Both the position numbers and the translations under genes were made by a program. 64,000 nt of DNA from Cryptomeria japonica. Taxonomy: Eukaryota; Streptophyta; Pinopsida; Cupressales; Cupressaceae. A model generated the notes under the pieces. That model worked only from the letters and a program-made list of their open reading frames with translations. It had not been told where the DNA came from and made no database searches. The stretch is from assembly GCF_030272615.1 (NCBI RefSeq), contig NC_081410.1, positions 146,532,349 through 146,596,348 of the forward strand, given 5' to 3'. Within the stretch, counting starts at the first letter, position 1; each line of letters starts with the position of its first letter. Positions 1 to 15,293 of this stretch are shown here, piece after piece.

Positions 1-966
1 TACATTTTGTGGCAAGATGACTCACACTTGATACTTGTGCTCTATGTTGATGATTTGATCATTACAGGGAGCACCACGTCCATCATTAGTAGTGTCAAAT
101 CTGCTTTGCATGACAGATTTGCTATGACTGACTTGGGTCTTTTGCACTATTTTGGGATAGAGATTTCACAGTCATCTTCTAGGATCACTCTTTTGCAACC
201 CAAGTATGGTCTTGATCTTCTTGCATGCTTTCATACAGTTGATTGTAAGCCTGCCCCGACTCCCTTTCTTTTAGGAGTCAAGCTTGAGGCTCGATGTTCT
301 TCTCCACTAGTTGATGCCACATCGTATCGTCAGCTTGTGGGTAGTCTCATTTACTTGACTCACACACACCCTGATATTTCATTTGCGGTTGGCATGGTTT
401 CCTTCTTCATGCAGGAACCGCATGAGATTCATTGGAAAGTTTCCAAATGCATCCTTCATTACATCCAAGGTACACATCACTATGGGATTCACTATGCAGC
501 AGACACAAGACTTCTCTTTGTTGGTTACACAGACTAAGATTGGGTTGGCGATCTTGATGATCGTAAGTCTACCTTAGGTTACAGTTTTCACCTTGGTTCA
601 GGCCCCATGTGTTGCTAGAAAAAGAAGCAACATGCTATTGCTCTCTCTTCGACTGAGGCTGAGTATCGAGGAGTTGTTAACGCAGTGACTGAGGCCATTT
701 GGCTTCAGCAAATTCTCATAGAGTTTGGGTTCACCACTCCATGACTGACATCCCTATATTGTGACAATCAGAGTGCTATTGTAATCTCGAAGAACCCAGT
801 CTAGCACCAGCGGACCAAACACATCGAGATCCATATGCACTACATTTGAGAGTTGATTCAGGAGTAGGTCATTGATTTACAGTATTGTCCTACAACAAAG
901 CAGGTTGCCGACATCTTTACCAAACCTTTCACCGAGAGAAAGTTCCAGTAGTTGCGAGCTCTCTTG
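1..966 (+). pseudogene. copia pol fragment: reverse transcriptase C-terminus and RNase H
   Basis: One reading frame (codons starting at 1, 4, 7 and so on) encodes the end of a Ty1/copia polyprotein. The RT active-site box LYVDDLIITGS is at codons near 40-72, followed by the usual LGLLHYFGIEI segment and the SYRQLVGSLIYL connection. RNase H follows, with DWVGDLDDRKST, ALSSTEAEYR, LYCDNQSAI, RTKHIEIHMHYI and the terminal VADIFTKPF. The frame never shifts but is broken by seven stops at 535, 616, 742, 802, 847, 865 and 949, so the copy cannot make the protein. The absence of indels beside so many point stops suggests slow substitution decay rather than rearrangement. Confidence 0.93.
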
Positions 967-1269
967 GGGGTGCAGGATGTCTCATTAGGGGGGGTCAGCT
1001 GACTTCTCCTTCCTCTCTTATGGGGGGGACTTTTTCTTGTTTGAGGTTTTGTCCTTCTTCTTTGAGAGTCTTTTATACATTCATCTCTCTTTTGGGGGGA
1101 GTTTTTTCCCATTGGGTTTTCTCCCTTTCTCTGTTTGTGAGAGATTGCATTGTATAGTTTTGCTTGAATTTGCATATTATACATGGGTAGCTATCATGGC
1201 CTAGTAGCCGAGACTCATTTTGCATTGTTGACTTGAGTCTTGATTTCCCTAAGTTGCACTTAAGGGGGG

Positions 1270-1718
1270 TGTTGGTGTAAATAAATATTCATTATGGATA
1301 TTATTACACTTTACTTAAGTTAACTTAGGATAATGCATCTCTTCGTAGTTTGGATATGAGACACTTAGGGAAGTGTGCACATAAGGATATAGCTTGTAGG
1401 ATAAATTCCACCTCTTGTGGTCTTATTTTGCTATTACACTCCACACTCGGTGGGTTATCCAACTCTTGTGGAATATTATATTATTTCTCCTACCTACCAC
1501 TAGTATTTCTTACCTACCCTTGTTTCTCATTGAGCCACATGTCATGATTGTGTGCTCATATATCCATATGGTCTTGCCTATATAAGAAGGCTCATATTCA
1601 TTGTATTGGTTAATCCAGTTGATCAATTTTGTATTGATGAGTATACAGTTTGTTCTTGTCATTCTATTGTCTCTCTTTATGCTTTTCATTGTGCCCTTGA
1701 TCTTGGCAAAATCTCACA
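1270..1718 (+). repeat. 3' LTR (449 bp) of the first copia element
   Basis: It begins TGTTGGTGTAAATAAATATTC directly after a G-rich polypurine tract and ends AAATCTCACA, giving the standard TG...CA ends. It aligns along its length with the 450-bp LTRs at 7017 and 11547 and the solo LTR at 60877, but is visibly more diverged. A TATATAA promoter box lies at 1579-1585, in the same relative place as in the other copies. Confidence 0.92.
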
Positions 1719-6869
<5,151 letters not shown>

Positions 6870-7016
6870 AAACAAATCAATAATGTTCATATCTTGTAAT
6901 CAGGCGTTATGTGAGACCATATTTCTCCAAGGAATTATGTCAAACAGTTATGTGCCTTGTCTAGGCTTACACATTTTGCATACATTTCTAACATGGCAAT
7001 CGCAACTACACCAACT
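6870..7016 (-). pseudogene. PPR pseudogene, downstream part (split by the LTR element)
   Basis: Read on the minus strand from 7016 downward, the frame gives AMLEMYAKCVSLDKAHN, a typical pentatricopeptide (PLS-type) motif. After one frameshift comes LFDIIPWRNMVSHNA, the next helix pair of the same repeat, where intact proteins usually have VFD.IP.RNVVSWNA. This continues the reading frame of the fragment at 12002-12300 once the intervening element (7017-11996 plus one copy of its duplication) is discounted. PPR proteins normally bind organellar RNA. This copy also carries stops and a shift, so it was probably dead or dying already. Confidence 0.78.
7012..7016. repeat. target-site duplication CAACT, left copy
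   Basis: The five bases before the 5' LTR are CAACT, identical to those after the 3' LTR at 11997-12001. This fixes the borders of the element and shows that both LTRs come from one insertion. Confidence 0.95.
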
Positions 7017-7466
7017 TGTTGGTGTAAATAATTATTCATCTTGGATATTATTACACTTACTTAAGTTTACTTAGGAAATGCATTTCATAGTAGTTTGGGT
7101 ATGAGATACTTGGGTGTTTGTGCCACATTGGGATAGTGTGTGTAGGAGAAATTCCACCTTTTATGGTGTTGATCTTGTTGTTACACTCCACATTTAGTGG
7201 GTGATCCACCTCATGTGGACTATTATATTATTTCTCCTACCTACCCACACCTATTTCCTACCTACCCTTGTTTCTTATTGAGCCACATGTCATGTTTGTG
7301 TGGTCACATATCCCTAGCCTTGCCTATATAAGCAAGCTCATCTACATTGTATGTAATTATTATTATTGATCATTTTCTTTTGATGAGAATACAGTTTATT
7401 CTTGTCCTATATTGTGTTTCTATTTTGTACATTTCATTGAGCTCTTGATTTTGGCAAAATCTCACA
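7017..7466 (+). repeat. 5' LTR (450 bp)
   Basis: Starts TGTTGGTGTAAATAATTATT and ends AAAATCTCACA, immediately followed by the primer-binding site. It carries a TATATAA box at 7325-7331 with the context GCCTATATAAGC. About eight substitutions separate it from the 3' LTR, for example TTTAG against TTCAG and CCCTAG against CCGTAG. Confidence 0.96.
7325..7331 (+). promoter_or_regulatory. TATA box of the 5' LTR
   Basis: TATATAA inside the conserved context GCCTATATAAGC. The same box is kept in all four LTRs of the family (1579, 11855, 61172), which supports it as the RNA polymerase II core promoter. Transcription would begin some 25-35 bp downstream. Confidence 0.7.
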
Positions 7467-7478
7467 TGGTATCAGAGC
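7467..7478 (+). other. primer-binding site, initiator tRNA-Met type
   Basis: TGGTATCAGAGC directly abuts the 5' LTR. This is the usual plant copia primer-binding site, complementary to the 3' end of initiator methionine tRNA, which primes minus-strand DNA synthesis. Confidence 0.93.
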
Positions 7479-9047
7479 TGTTGGGGCTTCATTGATTCGT
7501 CTTGAAGAGGCATTATTGCGACGTCAAGAGGCAGATCTGAGGAGCAACATCTTTTGGAGGTGTCCTAGACCAGATCTGACCCCGCCATTGCGTCTAGAAG
7601 GCTGTTTCCATGAATTTTGGTTATAAAGTCGGCCTATTTTGGTGAGAAATTTTTTTTCGCCAATTTTGCTATTATTGTACGGATTTCCAAAATTTTTATT
7701 AATTTTTTCGAAAAAAAATAAATTTTATTTTCTGAAAAAAAATTTCGAAAAAAACAAAAAAAACAAACTTTTCGAAAAAAAATAAAAATAAAAATAAAAA
7801 TCGAAAAAAAATAAAATAAAAAAAAAGCAATTTTTGGGGGGTCCGCAGACCCCCCCATGACCTGCCGTACCCTGCAGGTCTGCAGCTCTGTTCTCGCTGC
7901 TGCCTGCGCTTGTACCTGCACCACGTATTGTCTTCCGTCGTCACCTGTGACTCTGCCGTTCGCCGCATCCCTGTACCTGCGCCGCGTACTTGTACCGCCG
8001 CCGCCCATGCTGGTACCCGCCGCTCCCCTGCCAACCATCCTCTGCTGCGGCCACGTCCTCCCGTCGGCCGCGCCACTCTCCGGCGCCCGCTACCACACGC
8101 CGCTGGCGAAAGTCTTTCGGCGGTCACCCAGACAAGAGGACCCGCGTCTGCCACGTGGCAGGCGGCCATTGGCCCGTGGGTAAAACTCGTGCACCACGTC
8201 ATCCATACATCTGCCACATCATCTACCACGCAGAGTTGACACACACCGCCCAGTCATTAAATCCGTATGGTACGACTTGCACAGTCACCTGCACAGTCAG
8301 CAGTTCGTACAGTACGGATGCCCAGTCAGCAGAGAAGCGAAGTTTTTGCGATGGTCATACAGCCATCAAATTTTATTGGGTGATTTGCTGACATCACGCC
8401 ACATCAGCAGGGTTTGAAAATTTTTGGACCCCCCTCTCATTTGCATTTCTGATTTTGCAGTTCAACTTTAGATGATGATAACTTGCTCATTTTTGCTCCT
8501 TTTTTCGAGCAATTTTTTTTGAAATGGGCTAGAATTTCGTGCTCTCCGCAGTGGTGAAGAAATTTTTTGATTTTGATGCACGGATTTTTCAGAAAATGCA
8601 GTTTTTGATGACTGTACCTGAGTAATCCCAGTTTTTGCAACTTCAGAGGCTTCGTTTAGGGTCATACGACCTCCTTTTCAAGTGCCATTTTTTTTGAAAG
8701 TGCGTATTTTTTTGTCTACTTTCACATGATGCTATCAAATTGATGCCATTGTAAGTAGAAATTGTACTTTCATAGTTTGGCCATTTTTGGCTCTCTTGGT
8801 ACTTGTATATATGCTTGAATCGAAGTTAGATTCATTGCACTATTGATTGAAGTCTCTTGTATCTCATTTGAGAAGTTGTAAAATTTGCATCATAAGTCCA
8901 CTTTGCCTTGTTTTGCAAGTGGCTCATTGTAATCGCACTAAGTATAAAGTGTCAAAATCATCACTTTGGGGGGGTACTTTGATTGATTGAATTTGGCGGG
9001 GTGTCTCTTGTGCTTTTGTGCTCTTGTGTTCCTTCCTTTTTGCTGCT
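7479..9047 (+). other. long untranslated leader with A-rich and GC-rich blocks
   Basis: Between the primer-binding site and gag lies 1.57 kb of leader. About 7640-7845 is made of A and T runs; about 7855-8260 switches abruptly to GC-rich sequence rich in CCG, TGC and CGTA. Because stops are rare in the GC-rich block, several overlapping frames are open on both strands there (up to about 180 codons), but none has a domain I recognise and I treat them as chance. The leader would be expected to hold the packaging signal. Confidence 0.7.
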
Positions 9048-10898
9048 ATGGGTTCTTCTAAGTTTCCTCTCTTAATTCCTCATAATTATGCTACTTGGAA
9101 AATTGATGCATGGAGTAAACTTATGGAAAAAGGACTCACTCATTACATTGATGGAACTATTGTTGCTCCCGCTGATCCTAAGGTTGATCCAGTTGGTCAC
9201 TTGGATTGGATCACTAAAAATATCATGGCAGTTGGTACCTTAAGAAAGTATGTATCAAAGGATCTCATTTTTCATATTGAGAAGTGTACTCTAATCAAGG
9301 ATGTTTGGCAAAAGTTTCAAGACTTGTATGGTCAAGTTGATGAGATTAGGGGATATCAAATTGATAGTGATCTCACCATGTTAGATCCCAAGAACTTTGA
9401 TACTATACAAGATTATGTCACTAAGGCAAATGAGTTGAGGGCACAACTCAAAGATTGTGGCATTGATAAGAAGGATACTCAATTGATATTCAAATTGATA
9501 GGCAAGCTTCCACAAGAATATGCAGCATTTGTTTCTAGTTTCCAAACTCATAGGATGACAATAGGTTCAAGCTACAAAATGCCTACATTTGATGCTTTCA
9601 ATGAAATGTTGATGATGGAACAAACTAAGTTGATAAGCATGGGCATTCTTAAGGCTTCTAAGTCTCAAGCATTAGTGGCAAATCAATAGAACAAAGGAAA
9701 TCAAGGAAAGGACAACTCAAACAAGAAGAAATGGCAATCAAAGCCTAAGGAAAAAGCACCATCTTCTCCAAAACAAGGAGATTCATCCACTTCCAAGAGA
9801 GATAATTCACCAAAGAGGGAGAGACCTACTTGTGCTTATTGTAAAAAGATTGGTCATGAGGAGCATCGTTGCCATTCTAAGAAGATTGATGAGCTCACAC
9901 ATATCATCAAAAAGCATAACATTGATTTGCCTAAAGTCTACAAGAAGGATGATTCATCAACTTCCACTTCCTCACATTCAAAAGGAAAAGGGCAAGCATT
10001 CATGGCTTCTACAATTGGGAAGACTCACTCTTTTGGAACAAGAAAAGGAAAAGCTCTATGTGCTACTATCAGTCATAATTCAGAGAGATGGCTTCTAGAT
10101 TCAGGGGCTTCTCATCACATGGCATCTTCATAGTCTATGTTCTCTACATTTGAGCCTTGCACCATGCCACAAATTTTGATGGGCAATCATACATACATGG
10201 ATGTGATTGGGAAAGGATCTATTGACATTGGGGATAACTCCTTCAATGATGTGTTGTGTGTACCCCACTTGACAAACAATCTCCTTTCTATCTATCAAAT
10301 CACACATGGCGCAACTAAGAGAGTTGTGGAGTTCACACCTGACTCAATTTTCATTAGAGACTTGGAGACTAGAGCTATCATTGTGACTGGGGTGGTTGAT
10401 CATGCATCTCGGTTATACTCCTTTTCAAATTTTGTTGATGATGATGATTTCACATTTGATGATTCTACACATGATGATCACACTTCTTGTGATGGTTCAG
10501 TTTTTGAGGAGAACTTTGGACACTTGAACATGGGGATTCTCACATGTGAACCCATTCTTGAGCCTTGTATTTCATCTCCCCATATTGATATCACATCACC
10601 TATTGCACCTGATGATGCAGATAGTGCGTCAGTTTTGCCTTCATGTGATTCAGTGCAGCAGGATATTCATTGTCTTCCAGCTTCAGATTCATGGGACGAT
10701 TACTTGACAGATATTGCAGGTTTATTTACAGAATCCTACATTGCAGATTTGGGAGACATCATTGATGACATTCATCTTCTCTTTGATGAAGGTGATCCTT
10801 CTTCGATTGTTGCGAGGGCACACTCTGACCCTCTTGTTCATTCTCTACATGATCATTCTTTCAAGGTTGACATGATTGTGGATACTTATGTACAATAG
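9048..10898 (+). pseudogene. gag-protease reading frame of the non-autonomous element
   Basis: ATG at 9048 opens a frame of about 617 codons, colinear to the stop at 10896, with two internal stops (TAG at 9687 and 10131). Residues about 1-210 form a UBN2-type copia Gag (YATWKIDAWSKLM near the start, IKDVWQKFQDLYG later). A CCHC zinc knuckle has C262, C265, H270 and C275. The aspartic protease active site WLLDSGASHHM has D351. After the second stop come the segment usually found between protease and integrase (VIGKGSIDIG, LCVPHLTNNLLSI) and a long acidic tail rich in Asp, Ser and His. No integrase follows. Gag would package the RNA and protease would process Gag. The two stops make this copy probably inactive unless read through. 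Confidence 0.9.
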
Positions 10899-11537
10899 TT
10901 GGAGGAGGTCTCTTTATGTTTTGAGGATACATGTGAATCTTTGGGACATGTTCTACATCCATCTCCACTAGATCTTGGAGTGCCCTTTTCAGCAGTGTGG
11001 CACAGTTTACCACCTTTGGAGGGGGTATCTTTCAGCATCGACATGGGGACACTTGAGTAGTTTTCAGAGATTCCTTTCATCATGAGTTTTCTTCATACAT
11101 ATTCCCTTCATGATTGGGGAGACTTCATGGATACACCTTTGGTTTTGTTTCTTCCTAAGGGGAGAAATGTTGTTCGACGTTCGTGGAGCAGTTTCTTCAT
11201 ACATCAAGCTTCTATCATTGGTGCAGATTCCACATTGAGGGGGGGCTTCCTAGCTTCTCTTCTTCTCTCATATGGGGGGGACTTTTTCCTCACATGGGGT
11301 TTTGTTCCTCACATTCTTCTATGAGATTTCTCTTGTATGTTTTTCATCTCTCTTTCGGGGGAGGGTTTTTTCCCATTGGGTTTTTCTCTCTTTCCCCACT
11401 TTGTGAGAGATTTCATTGCATTGGTTTTCATGCATTTGCATTTGTACATGGGTACCTAACATGGCCTAGTAGCCGGGACCCATCTTGCATTGCTTAGTTG
11501 CATTGTAGACTTAAGTGCATTCCCCTAAGTTGCACTT
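10899..11537 (+). other. conserved 3' non-coding segment of the element
   Basis: No coherent frame. It contains several G runs (GGGGGG near 11240, 11273 and 11360) and T-rich blocks. The order of blocks matches 967-1262 of the first copia fragment, including the stretch before the tract CCTAAGTTGCACTTAAGGG. Conservation of this non-coding part in autonomous and non-autonomous members suggests a cis function such as plus-strand priming or packaging. Confidence 0.7.
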
Positions 11538-11546
11538 AAGGGGGGG
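11538..11546 (+). other. polypurine tract
   Basis: AAGGGGGGG immediately precedes the 3' LTR, the position where plus-strand synthesis is primed. The equivalent tract precedes the LTR at 1270. Confidence 0.9.
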
Positions 11547-11996
11547 TGTTGGTGTAAATAATTATTCATCTTGGATATTATTACACTTACTTAAGTTTAC
11601 TTAGGAAATGCATTTCATAGTAGTTTGGGTATGAGATACTTGGGTGTTTGTGCCACATTGGGATAGTGTGTGTAGGAGAAATTCCACCTTTTATGGTGTT
11701 GATCTTGTTGTTACACTCCACATTCAGTGGGTGATCCACCTCATGTGGACTATTATATTATTTCTCCTACCTACCCACACCTATTTCCTACCTACCCTTG
11801 TTTCTTATTGAGCCACATGTCATGTTTGTGTGCTCACATATCCGTAGCCTTGCCTATATAAGCAAGCTCATCTACATTGTATGTAATTATTATTATTGAT
11901 CATTTTCTATTGATGAGAATACAATGTATTCTTGTCCTATATTGTGTCTCTATTTTGTACATTTCATTGAGCTCTTGATCTTGGCAAAATCTCACA
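11547..11996 (+). repeat. 3' LTR (450 bp)
   Basis: Same TG...CA ends and the same length as the 5' LTR, with about eight differences. A TATATAA box is at 11855-11861. It is followed directly by the target-site duplication CAACT. Confidence 0.96.
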
Positions 11997-12001
11997 CAAC
12001 T
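11997..12001. repeat. target-site duplication CAACT, right copy
   Basis: Identical to 7012-7016. It shows that the sequences on the two sides were contiguous before insertion, which is what joins the two PPR fragments. Confidence 0.95.
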
Positions 12002-12300
12002 AACAAAATCCCTCATATGTTTTTCTTGTGATGCTCCCATTTTCGCACACGCTGTAGGATGTTGACAAAGCATTTGGTTGAAAGCATCTGAAACTTTTCA
12101 TTAAACTCATTTTGTGTATAGCATGCAATCATAGCATTCCATGAGCCAACATTTCTTGGAGGCATTCGGTCAAACAATTCACGTACCTCATTGATGCTTC
12201 CACATTTTGCATAAATGTCTATCAGAGCATTTTCGACTATAATAAGAACTCCAGGAGCATTTATGATTGTAATAGAAACTCCCAGAGCATTTTTTACTAT
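12002..12300 (-). pseudogene. PPR pseudogene, upstream part
   Basis: On the minus strand the frame reads ENALIDIYAKCGSINEVREL, then FDRMPPRNVGSWNAMIACYT, the consensus of a PLS-type pentatricopeptide repeat, followed by QRVRKWEHHKKNI, which resembles the 'GK.IH..I' linker of such proteins. A TGA stop follows and the frame runs on past the duplication site into 7016-6870. The N-terminal side is lost: beyond about 12230 the frame enters a tandem repeat of roughly 30 bp (about 12226-12305, three units containing GAGCATTT) that is not PPR-like. It is a host-derived fragment, not part of the retrotransposon. Confidence 0.8.
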
Positions 12301-12734
12301 AATAAGCCCTTCTGTTGTGTCTACCCTGTTCAGAAGCTCCCATTGGCATAGGCGGGGAGTACGGTGGAAATAAAAACTGATGTAATGGAAACTTGTACAC
12401 TGAAACAAGTGGGAAAAAATTGAATTCGAATGTTAACGACACTATTTGTTTGGACAGAATGGATGGGAATGTATGGTTAAGCGAAATGACTAGGCCCACA
12501 GCCACCTAAGCTCGGTCAGAGATTAGGGTGTGATGTTTAAGGCTAGCCGTCACCAATAATACATCAAGTTTTCATTTGAGAAGTGTATTTTGGGACTCAT
12601 TTGTTTGCCATTAAAGCTTTGACATCAATACTAACTTGATCAAGACAATGCAAGATTGATTTGGGAGCTCTCATTTTGACAATCATTGACACTAAAACTT
12701 AAAAATTGTCAAGTTTGAAAATAGGGGTAACAAC
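12301..12734. other. no feature recognised
   Basis: Short open frames on the minus strand continue through here without recognisable motifs. Nothing else is visible. Confidence 0.5.
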
Positions 12735-12836
12735 ATACATACATATATACATATATATGCATATATAATATGTATATATATATGTATGTATATATACATA
12801 TATGTATATATGCATATATGTATACATGTATATATG

Positions 12837-12868
<32 letters not shown>

Positions 12869-12935
12869 TGTATACACACATATATATGTGTGTATATATA
12901 CATACATATATGTATATATACATACATGAGCACAA
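12735..12935. repeat. ATAC/ATGT-type AT-rich microsatellite
   Basis: About 200 bp of alternating TATA, ATAC, ATGT and ATGC tetranucleotide-like units, largely self-complementary. The Tyr/Ile-rich ORFs that cross it on both strands are artefacts of the repeat. Confidence 0.95.
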
Positions 12936-13499
12936 AACACATTTTAAAAATTTCATTAATAATGATAATAATAATAAATTAGCTTTGAGAAGTTCCATAT
13001 TTATAGGAACGTATAGAGAAAAGAGAAAGGTCTCAATTATGACTTGGTCTGAAGAAAAATATACCAACTCCAAGACTAGGACATTAAGCCTAATCATCTA
13101 TACAGACCAAAAATAGGATTACTTGGCACAACTGGTTGTCAGTAACAAGGTTAATGTGAAACAACTCGACTTAACCTACAATTAGGGTTACATATGGCAT
13201 TGAGTTCCGCTTTCATTATCTCTCGACCTGATGATACTTCCACTCCCTTCTTGGAGGATGACGATCTCCTGCACACACTTGGCCAAATTCAAGTAGTTAG
13301 TTTGAAATCCTGACATATCTCTATCATTGCATTATTTAATAACAAAAGCGAAACATCTTATATTCCATCATGATTAATGCTAAATCATCAACATATATAT
13401 TGCAAATAATCATTTCATCATATTGAGCACAAGTATCAATGCATAAAATAACATAAAACATCTAGGGTACAAGTGGGATGTAACAACCAATTCCACTAT
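12936..13499. other. no feature recognised
   Basis: AT-rich sequence with no frame or motif I can assign. Confidence 0.5.
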
Positions 13500-15250
13500 T
13501 ATAAATTCTCCTTTAGAAATTGAAACTTTTTAAAGAAAATGAAAGACTTGCTACCTTGTCTAATAGGAGTGCTTTGCCACTAGCCACCCACCATCTCTTT
13601 AAAGCTCTCTGTTCTCAACCACCTTTTTTAAAACTTAAAAGGGCACCTTATAGGAACCGTACCCTTTTGACTAGATAAGCAAATCAAATAGTGATTGAAA
13701 CGAATCATTGGAAGAAACTCAGCTTCAAAAAACCAATTAAAAATCACCCCACTGACCAACAATAAAAAAAACAATCAAGTTTTTCAGCTATGTTAAGAAA
13801 CCCCTTCCGCCTATTCATCCAAGCGAAATCTCCCTATTTGAAATAAATCTCCATCAATCCATTACTTGAAAAAAAATCATTGAAATCTTTTTGCACCTAC
13901 CCAAACCAATTCATTCCACCCCTTTTATCATAGGGATGAAGAGTGGCATTGAAATCATCTCCCGAGAAGAAAACACCATTCCCATCATCACTCATCACCT
14001 TCTACAAAGTTTTCCAAAGATCTCTTTTACCCAAAGTACTATTAGGCCCATACATATTAAAAAGAAAAAATGACCAATTCAAAGGCTTAAAATATACTTT
14101 GAGCCATTTCCAATTCCTCTCTCGACCAACCAATTCCACAACCAAAGTTGAATCTTTCCATTGAACCCCCAAAAAACTAGATGCCCCTTTGGCCTCCATA
14201 ACAAAACCATTGTCATTGGTTAAATCTACACGAAAAGGAGCCTATATCATCCCCCTTAAGCTTATTCTCTTGAAGAAATACCAAATCCGAATGTGAATGA
14301 TCAATAAACCTCTTAATCAATCAGACTTTGTTAGGGGCATTGTAGCCCTTGACATTCCACGAAAGGATCCTCATTGCTCTTGGGAAAAGGCATAGCCTTT
14401 CCCTGATCTTAATTGGCTAAGACCTTTCCCACTGTCTACAATTTCCAAATGCATCTTGATAGTTCTCGACCCTTTCCTCTTTTTCTCTCCATTTTTGGCT
14501 TTGGATAACTTCAATTCTGTCAATCCTAAGCTTCTTTTCCTTAATATGACAGCTTTAGATTGTAAGCCTAAATCATCTTCCTCAACATCATCCTCCTCGA
14601 AATTAGAGTCTCTTCCTAGGAATACAAAGTCATCTTCCGACACTCTAACTTTTTGAAAAGAACTTCCAAATTATTGATTAGAGAGATTTGAATATCTTTA
14701 CAAAGTACTTCCTTTGTTTCTTCACAATCTTTATCAATCTCACACATAATTCTAGAAACCTCCGACCAAACCTTTGCATTGGGTACAAAAGGAGGGAGGA
14801 AAGAGATGCGAGCTTGCCAGCAAACTATTATTTTATCTCCCACTATCTCCTCACTAGCCAATCCTTCATTCCTCAAGGGTGTCGATGTAAGCCCTTTCCC
14901 CTCATCAAAAGAAATGAGAACTTTACTAATCCGAGAGCACTCCCTTGGAGTGACAAAAAGCTCACATCATGCAAGGTAGAGTTGAGAATCCACATGCTTA
15001 TCTCTTCGCTTCACAATATTTATTCCAAAAGAGCTATGATAACATATTTGCCTGCCTATACCCTTGGAAGTCTCTAATTCTATATCTCTAAAGCTTGACT
15101 CTACCAAATGCCTCCCTTGCCAGAAAAAGCACCAACTTCCTTGCCCACAGTCAACTCTTCTCATCTTAGTTGCATTTGTCATCCTTAGTTGCATTTGTGC
15201 ATTTTCAAAATTCTCAAAATCCAAGAAAATAGGGTTGCATATTCATCTCT
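13500..15250 (-). pseudogene. LINE (non-LTR) retrotransposon remnant: ORF1 end and endonuclease
   Basis: Read right to left. From 15224 to about 14370 run pieces of an ORF1-like protein (GQGSWCFFWQGRHLVE, then KIIVCWQARISFLPPF, then a Lys/Ser-rich tail ending near 14371). At about 14365 begins an apurinic-type endonuclease with RILSWNVKGYNAPNKV and DLVFLQENKL; further down are NMYGPNS, AWMNRRKGF and CPFKF followed by KRWLRTESFKEMVGGWW. These are the conserved blocks of plant L1-type endonucleases in the right order. Stops and frameshifts are frequent. The reverse transcriptase that should follow is absent, since similarity ends near 13500. LINEs copy themselves by target-primed reverse transcription; this copy is dead. 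Confidence 0.85.
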
Positions 15251-15293
15251 TAGTATCATTTCATTTCATCCCTAAACCTCAATAATCCAAAAA

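Larger units (their letters stand above)
1..1718 (+). mobile_element. 3' portion of a Ty1/copia LTR retrotransposon
   Basis: The window opens inside the pol gene of a copia element. Reverse transcriptase and RNase H coding sequence (to about 966) is followed by a roughly 300-bp non-coding stretch, a polypurine tract ending in GGGGGG just before 1270, and a 3' LTR. The non-coding stretch shares blocks in the same order with the end of the complete element at 7017-11996, for example CATGGCCTAGTAGCCG, so both belong to one family. The 5' part lies outside the window, so the target-site duplication cannot be tested; the five bases after the LTR are ACATC. Confidence 0.92.
7017..11996 (+). mobile_element. 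complete non-autonomous copia-type LTR element (gag-protease only)
   Basis: A structurally complete 4980-bp element: 450-bp LTRs, a primer-binding site for initiator tRNA-Met, a 1.57-kb leader, one gag-protease frame, a 640-bp 3' non-coding part, a polypurine tract and a 5-bp duplication. There is no integrase, reverse transcriptase or RNase H: after the pre-integrase-like segment the sequence becomes acidic and repetitive and then non-coding. By eye the two LTRs differ at about eight of 450 positions, so the insertion is much younger than the other elements here. The layout matches non-autonomous 'TR-GAG' type elements, which rely on enzymes from an autonomous relative. The fragment at 1-1718, with its RT and a similar 3' end, shows that the family had autonomous members. 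Confidence 0.93.

Noticed and set aside
7699-8391. Several overlapping open frames of 100-180 codons on both strands
   Set aside because: They lie in the GC-rich leader block of an LTR element where stops are rare by composition. None has a domain, and frames on opposite strands are equally open.
12692-13116. Tyr/Ile-rich ORFs on both strands
   Set aside because: They are translations of a TATA/ATAC microsatellite.
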